Below are positions 57,861-64,000 of a stretch of DNA of 64,000 nucleotides, one piece after another. Source of the DNA: Pyralis farinalis. Its lineage: Eukaryota; Arthropoda; Insecta; Lepidoptera; Pyralidae. A model generated the notes under the pieces. That model searched no databases. It was not told the DNA's origin and was given only the letters and a program-made list of their open reading frames with translations. The stretch spans positions 23,942,568-24,006,567 of the forward strand of contig OX382275.1 of NCBI GenBank assembly GCA_947507595.1, given 5' to 3'. The first letter of the stretch is position 1. The number at the start of each line of letters is the position of its first letter. A program made the position numbers and the translations under genes.

Positions 57861-58062
57861 TCCCACTCTTGAGACAGACCACTAGGTAGGCATCTAGTGG
57901 TAAGGACCTCTTTTGTACCTTTTACTCGACTTTCAGACTGTTTGTATGCGAAAAATGCACATTGAAAAGGTAAGTAAGCCTAGGTATATTTTTATCACAC
58001 ATTTCTTCAAAACACTTACCGAGAGTTACCAAGAATGTCACCAGCTTTAGACTTTACCTTAT

Positions 58063-58314
58063 TTAGTCACAAGACTTTTTTATTTTCGTCCAGAAATGTT
58101 TGGTATTTGTATTGAAGTTTTTCGTCAGCCTTTCCTCATTATTCTGAATTATTCGTTCACGCTCTACTTTTACACACTTTGCTTTGATTTCATTCTTGCA
58201 TCGATGGGATATTTCTTTCTCTTCTCTATTCGTCATACTATTGCTCAAGTTGCAAAGATGATACATAATCCAATCACACTTTCTTTTTTGCCACAGAAGT
58301 TTCAACCTTCGCAT
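58063..58314 (-). pseudogene. Probable LINE pre-reverse-transcriptase fragment
   Basis: A Lys/Arg/Glu-rich frame ends NEERLTKNFNTNTKHFWTKI. This has the look of the basic linker before LINE reverse transcriptases (..NSKLFWKMI..). The assignment is weak. Confidence 0.35.
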
Positions 58315-58574
58315 GTCACCGAATTACCTCTCATCGATCTCTTTGACTCCTCTTTGCACATCTACATGCTTCTGTCGCACTATCCACCATACCTACTTTA
58401 TTACAGAACTTTCTAACATTCGTACAAGGTAAACTCGGAGAAGCTCGAGGTACATAATGTCATCCATAAATAGGCGATCGACGATGTTTAACCAGTGTGT
58501 TCGATTTAAGTGACAAGCACCTCGAAAACCCCACGTTCAAAAAAAATATATTTCGAAAGACCTGTGGCATAATC

Positions 58575-58705
58575 TAATAAATGTAATTTTACCTGTAGGT
58601 TGTGGATGTTTGACAGTAGTCTCTGTGTTCATCAGTATCTTCGCCAAAAGGTATCTGATCCCGCCAGTCCTAAGGGATTAGGAAATGGGATAACGCTAAG
58701 ATGAG
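58575..58705 (+). repeat. SINE-B 3' end
   Basis: Contains gtaggttgtggatgtttgac, cagtatcttcgcc, ccgccagtcctaagggatta and aatgggataacgctaag, as in the 48.2-48.5 kb copy. Confidence 0.6.
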
Positions 58706-58920
58706 GACTGTTGACCTATGAATAAGAACAACATGTATGAATCTTGTATTGAATGAAACGAAGTGTATATGATTTAGTCAAAGATAAAAAAAAGAGCTGA
58801 TTGTGTAGAAAAGTCATGTGTAAATGAAATGCAACTACATGAAACCACCATTTCAACAGATTGTAGCGAAAACTACAATTTGTAAATACAATCAAGTGTA
58901 ACCACATCACTTTGGTGGAC

Positions 58921-59336
58921 ATTCCTGAAGCTGGGTCCTTTAAAATTAAAACAGTTTTTTATTGGTTTATGCTGTCTGGGCTAGATCCTCTTGCCTGTAC
59001 TTCCGAGGATAAAAAGAAACTTCTTACCGCGCTTTTGAGGAGTTGGACATTGTTGTTAAACTTGAATTTTTTACAATTCAGTATAAAATTAGTTTTATGT
59101 GACAATTTCGATAGTGTTTTGTAACATAATTGCTAGTGAAATTATACAGTAATAAAAAAAACTCAAATATAACACGTTTATACACTTTTTGGAAGACGTG
59201 AATTAGTTCACCAAGAAAACCTTCTAAAAATCATTATCGTTTTACAGGTGGTATTTAAACTGGGTTGATTGGGTGGATCTAGGTATCCTTTCCAAGTATT
59301 TTTTCAGCACAGTTCCTGAAGCTGGAACATAGAATT
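58921..59336 (+). repeat. Dispersed copy of the Rpn2-upstream 400-bp unit
   Basis: 58921-59015 corresponds to the end of one unit (cctgaagctggg, gctgtctgggctagatcct, cgaggataaaaagaa). From 59030 a full unit follows (ttaccgcgcttttgagg ... agtattttttcagcacagtt, aagctggaacata). The copy therefore keeps a tandem junction, so at least two units were present in its source. Confidence 0.8.
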
Positions 59337-59339
59337 AAG

Positions 59340-59480
59340 TCGGCGTTTAAATGCTCGAGTCGGCGCTCGAGCAATTTGTAAAACTCGAGTCGAGTTCGAG
59401 TCTAAAACGCTCGAGCAGTAGCTTGAGCGTTGTAGTAAAAAAAAGCTCGATTCGAGCTTGAGCGCGAGCGTCATGTATAT
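59340..59480. repeat. CTCGAG-rich segment
   Basis: At least eight CTCGAG/gctcga-type motifs (for example ctcgagtcggcgctcgag and gcgctcgagc-like pieces) occur in about 140 bases, flush against the 400-bp unit. Class unknown; no coding frame supports a protein. Confidence 0.45.
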
Positions 59481-60492
59481 GAGTAATTTTAAGAAAGAAT
59501 TGTTATATTTAATGCACACACAAATATGTTTTAATTCCAAAATTATATTTTATTATAATCTGAAAAAAAAAACAATATTATTCACTATTTTTTAATTGTA
59601 TTAGGAAATTTAACAGAAAATAAAAATATGTTTTTGTTATTCTATATTTTTGTTTAGGATCTCTTATTATCTTCTATATAATCATCTTATATGTTTTTTT
59701 AACCATGAAAGACACATTCACGCGCTGTATATTTTCATACCTAAGTCTGTTTCTTCTTTTATTTATGACCAGGCAGGCCAACTTTGGAAAATATCACCTT
59801 ATTTGGCACACTTGTACTTGGAACAGTATTCTTTATGACCCAGCGACGTATCAAAGGTAGACACGTTATACCAGCGACGTATCAAAGGCTTCAAAGGTAG
59901 ACACGTTATACACGAACATTTTTGTATTTTAGAATGGCGCAAGTACTACTATATCTACGTACAGTTATTTATTATCACACTTTGCTCTAAAAAGAGACAA
60001 ATGATAGGGAATACCTGTCGTTAGAAAGAGATGAATATACATCTTTAGTTACGTATTGATTGCTGCTGAGCGCTCATTGGCGCGAGCACTGATTTACCGA
60101 CATGGAGGAAACTGGGGAAAAAGCTCTGGATTTAATTAGTGTTTAAAATAATAAAACCAATTATGTACAAAACATCTATTTTCGTAATATGAATTGTGAA
60201 CAATGAAATTATAAAATAATATCGAGTCAGTTTGTGAGTGAATAAAAAAAATACGTATTTGATAAAATATTATTCCCTCAAATAAACTTAACTTATTCCT
60301 TTTTTGTCTTTTTTAATCAGTTTTCTAATCTAGACTATTTTAATGCGCGAAATATATTTTAACTTCACTATAATAGCACGTATTAGGTGAAGCCTTTGAT
60401 TATAAGTCGGATATTGCTCTAGGAAATGACAATTTAAAGAGGAAATTACATCATTGCGATATAGGAAACACTTTAAATGACGACTCGAAATT

Positions 60493-60888
60493 TGACGAGC
60501 TCGGTGGCTCAGTCGTGAATGACGCGACTTTGATACCAACGCTCGTGGGTTCGATTCCCACACAAGGCAAACATTTGTGTGCATGAACATGTCTGTTTGT
60601 CTTGGTCTGAATGTTTTAAGAAAGGTAGGGCGCATCAAAGCAGCCCATCTGGGGAAGTACCTCCACCTCACAGAAAACCGCAGCCAAATAACAACTCCCT
60701 AGAGGGTTGTTGTGTTCCTACGTGTGAGTTTGGTCACCAGTAAGCTCCCAAGGAGTTGTTGTGTAAGCAGCAGAGGAGGCATCGCGCGAGTGATAATTAA
60801 TATATCGCAAGCGTTAATAGGCTACGGTACCCGCTTCACAGCAGGTGGGCCGTATGCTTATATGCCTCCCGACGTAGAATAAAAAAAA
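60493..60888 (+). mobile_element. SINE-A, full length
   Basis: The most complete copy, about 396 bp: tRNA-like head with boxes A (tggctcagtcg) and B (gggttcgattccc), the full body, the LINE-like tail (ggctacggtacccgcttcac; cgtatgcttatatgcctccc) and an A-run. Short aaatt-like direct repeats flank it. The surroundings (59850-60490 and 60900-62050) show no exon. Confidence 0.92.
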
Positions 60889-61403
60889 TTAACCATTTTT
60901 TTTTCATCAAACCATCTAGATAATCTAAAATGGAAAGAAATAAATGATAAGTAATATTCTATTCGCTTCATTCTTTTCTAGAACGTCGAGTATTACTAGT
61001 ATCTAATAATTGAAAATAAGGTAGGTAGGCGTATTACTTAATATAAAACAAAGTTAGGAATAAACTTAATTCACAATTCTGTGTTCATAACGTGATAGTT
61101 AAATTTTCCTCAACTTCCCCTAGCAACGGCTGCCACTAGACCCGCTTTAATATTGCTAAAAACTAAATACATTTACTATGTTTTTAATATTATACTATAA
61201 AAACTAGACTATAAAAACATCTTAGTTATGACCCATATAAAGCGGTCACAAAACAAGAAAATTAAATTTCATGACGACAACTATGTTTTGCTTTGAATAA
61301 ATCAATTCACTTAAAGTCTGAATCCGCTTGTAACTTGCATATATTTTATTTAAGGTTTAATTAATATCATTGGTTGATTGTAAGTCTTTGTAATATAAAT
61401 TAA

Positions 61404-61590
61404 TCTCTCATTACCCACGGACCGCTTTTCCGCCAAGAAATGTATGGGAAAACATATATAACGGAGTCTGACCGGTTAACCCTTCGAAACCCGTGTGGTC
61501 ATATATGACCGTGAAATGTATGAGAAAAGGTATATAACGGATTCTGAAGGCTTAAGCCTTCAGAACCCGTTATAATCATACCTATGTGCT
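61404..61590. repeat. Palindrome-rich segment related to the TTAA MITEs
   Basis: Contains gagtctgaccggttaaccc, resembling the MITE end at 47.7 kb, a ggtcatatatgacc palindrome, and a perfect 24-base palindrome at 61542-61565 (centre aaggcttaagcctt). Borders are unclear. Confidence 0.4.
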
Positions 61591-61710
61591 CTATATGTTA
61601 CTATGTAAAATTTTTGTGTAGGTTATTTTCATTTTAATGTTTAAAATTTCAGAAAAATAACATGTGTCATATGTTGTTTGTAATAAAGAAACTTCATAAT
61701 AATAAATAAT

Positions 61711-61716
61711 TTTATT
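61711..61716 (-). promoter_or_regulatory. Candidate poly(A) signal of the ADP-glucokinase gene
   Basis: The complement reads AATAAA, about 340 bases beyond the stop codon at 62056-62054. Confidence 0.5.
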
Positions 61717-62053
61717 CTAATAGCAACTTCAAACCACTTGAATACAAAATTTTAGGAATGTAAAGAAATAACATAAATTCCCATCAATAACAAATGGTCA
61801 TAATTAAAATGCAATGGCACTATGAATTGCATACTGCCAACAGTAAGATATCACATACACCTAATAATAAAATAACAAATAAATTGATCCTTGTTTACTT
61901 ATACAATCCCCAAATACCAGATACCTTGTTCTATACCATCTTGATAAATGGCACAATAGAATTTTCATAGAATGTGAAACCAGAAAATCCATAAAAAATG
62001 TGATTATTTAGTTACAGTGATCACTTTAAATATTGTCAATTGACTAAGAATGT

Positions 62054-63981
62054 TTACTTCTCCACCTGTAAAACTAATCCTGCTGCAGAGATATTGTCTC
62101 CGGCACCGGCTGTGAGCTGAGCTTCAGTGCATATTAGCACTGGAGCTACACATATATCAACATTCTCACCAGCAACTACTTCATCCCAGCAAGCCACAGG
62201 TTTTGATGGCTCAAAAAATACTCTACTGTTATTATCATCTGCAGTTGTTGAAAAACTGTCATCGAGAATTAGTTTTGTTTTCTCTAATATAATACTTTGA
62301 CTGTTGCATACATATCGATGAGCTGTCAAAGATGCCTTTGCAGCCGCAGCTTCAGTTCTTTTCCATTGAGAGTTCTTTACAGTCAGAATAGCTTGATATG
62401 CTAAAGTGTGAACATGTATTCGTGTCAGGTTCCTTTCACTTCCATTATCAGCATTGTTTTGTCTCACCAGACGAAATATTTTTCTCATCTGATCAAGAGC
62501 TGTGGCTACACGAGGGTTAGAGTCGGCAATGACGCTGACTTTTCCATGTTCCAGGACACTGCATAAGTTGTCTAGCTCTTGTTCATTCATGCCTACTGAG
62601 TCTACAAATGGTAGAATCTTGCTTGTCAGAAGAAATAAAAGGTCAAGATCCACATAGCTGGCCATCTCAAAGTGAGTAAGTGTTGCCAGAGGTTGTGATA
62701 AAATTTGTTCTTTAACTAAATTAAGTCTTTCTGCTCTTAAGTCTGAAAAGATAAAAAGTCAAAACATAATAAAAATATTACTGAAATCAAAATCTTGTGA
62801 AAGCTATGACACCTAAACAAAAGTTACTAATGTCAATATTGGAAACAAGGATGTTCTAATCCAAGGGTTATTTTGGAAAAAAAAGCCTAATTATTTTTGA
62901 ATTTTTCTTCATTTGCTTTGATAGACAGACAGACAAACAAATGAACAGAGTGGCGCCATACAGGTTTCCTCTGTATCTCTTTGGTATGAAATGACAAGAA
63001 AAAGTGGAATTTATGGGAATGGGCAGAACGCAAGTTTACTCCATATACTTATCTTTGTCAAATATAGATTATTTCTTGCCTCTTCTATTACTTTTTAAAA
63101 ATCAGTAAACGGGCATTGTTTTTAAATTCGTAAAATACTTTATTTTAGGACAGGTACAAATGCAAATATAAAAGCAGAACAAACTGTCTTTAAAATTAGT
63201 ACTTTGCTAACCTGCTTTCATTTCTTTAAAATACAGAAATATATTTTTATGCCAAAAGCAACATCATTAGCAATTATGTAATGTTGTTTTTAATAGCATA
63301 TTTTTTTCAATGATTCATCATCATACAAGTGTTAACCCCGGTTGCGTCCTATGAATTTGCTTTGGAGCCCAGGGTCCATTTAATTTTTTCAACAAGTATA
63401 ATAGCAAAAAAATAAATAAAAGAAAATATGTTAAATATTTCCAATAAATTTTAATGCTTATAATAATGTTATAGGAACTGGAACAGGTATAAATGATATT
63501 TTTTAAATTGTTCAAATTGAAGAAAAAATAAATACCTCTAACATCATCTTTCTTAAATGGATAGTTATCCATCATTTGTAGTCCACTAATGACTAGTAGA
63601 TTAGGACTAAAACTTGGCAAAACTTCCCCAAACTTCTCTAAGGAACTCAAGAGGGGATTGTTTTCATCATTGTGTATAATGTATCTGTTTGCTCTGGGCG
63701 CTTTGAGAAACCCAAACATCTCATCTGCTTTATATTCTAGTATCATGTGAATGTCATCCTTGACATTTTCATTCTCCGAGTTACCAACAATCTGTACTCC
63801 GTCTGGAATGTATGATCTGAGCTTATCACTCATTTTGGCAGCAAAGAGCACGTTCCAGCCTTCCATAAAGAACCTCCTTGCCATAAGTGGTGCATTGCCC
63901 CCAAGAGCCCATCTTGATGTAGGCAGTGCCAATGCTTGTTCTATCAATTTATCATATAACTCTGAATTTGACATGAATCTC
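62054..63981 (-). CDS. ADPGK: ADP-dependent glucokinase, 3' exons (partial)
   Basis: Two exons, 63981-63536 and 62742-62054, join in phase 1 (GTTAGAG|gtattt ... tttcag|ACTTAAG). They encode the last 378 or so residues, ending QVEK and TAA. The enzyme transfers phosphate from ADP to glucose, giving glucose-6-phosphate and AMP; in mammals it sits in the endoplasmic reticulum. Family marks: LPTSRWALGGNAPLMARRF (substrate-site GGN), HMILEYKADE..G.LKAPRANRYI, NLLVISGLQMM, LTRIHVHTLAYQ, KPVACWDEV and, near the C-terminus, GAGDNIS, the conserved GxGD motif with the catalytic Asp. The first visible exon starts at an acceptor (attttag|GAGATTC), so the ATG at 63974 is internal and the N-terminal signal/anchor region lies past the window's right edge. 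No frame defect is seen in the visible part. Confidence 0.93.
63334..63380 (+). repeat. Short copy of the 21.5-kb dispersed repeat, in the ADPGK intron
   Basis: ccggttgcgtcctatg and ttggagcccagggtcca parallel the start of the repeat at 21500-21700. Confidence 0.4.
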
Positions 63982-64000
63982 CTAAAATTATGAAGTGAAT

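Noticed and set aside
58096..58416. A 106-codon hydrophobic plus-strand frame.
   Set aside because: It is antisense to a probable LINE linker fragment, and its hydrophobicity reflects T-rich sequence.

Overview
The window is a piece of an insect nuclear genome, most probably a moth or butterfly (Lepidoptera). The host genes are split by introns with GT..AG junctions. The intergenic and intronic DNA is AT-rich and packed with mobile-element families typical of Lepidoptera: Helitron ends reading ...CTAG|T, a mariner, RTE- and jockey-type LINEs, tRNA-headed SINEs and a 5S-rRNA-like SINE. There is no bacterial operon structure, no CRISPR array and no recognisable virus. I see no undescribed defence or biosynthetic system. 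What stands out is one unrecognised multi-exon gene and an unusually readable record of nested insertions and fold-back rearrangements.

Layout. 1-8 kb: a 5S-like SINE, then the last six exons of a plus-strand gene I cannot name (1212-7932). Its introns hold a Helitron, a dead mariner and LINE scraps. 8-14.6 kb: gene-free DNA with a 178-bp hairpin MITE and one SINE nested inside another. 14.7-19.7 kb: a four-exon minus-strand gene for a small tetraspan membrane protein (241 aa). 17-27 kb: dense repeats, including a Tc1-like transposase split by other DNA and a SINE interrupted by a THAP-coding transposon. 27.4-39.5 kb: the complete 10-exon minus-strand gene for the signal recognition particle receptor alpha subunit (614 aa). 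40-44.6 kb: a decayed LINE carrying a TTAA MITE. 44.8-46.1 kb: three tandem units of about 400 bp. 46.25-51.48 kb: the complete two-exon plus-strand gene for 26S proteasome subunit Rpn2/PSMD1 (998 aa). 51.6-60.9 kb: colliding RTE and SINE fragments and a LINE whose 3' tail resembles the main SINE. 62.05-63.98 kb: the last two exons of an ADP-dependent glucokinase gene on the minus strand; its 5' exons lie beyond the window.

The recognised genes are unrelated housekeeping genes (ER protein targeting, regulated proteolysis, glucose phosphorylation) and do not form a cluster. The mobile elements do interact. The main SINE (SINE-A here, about 19 copies) has a tRNA-like Pol III head and a 3' end like that of the jockey-type LINE at 55.4-56.4 kb, which suggests it was copied by that LINE's reverse transcriptase. 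All splice joins were read by eye, and each one preserves the reading frame.
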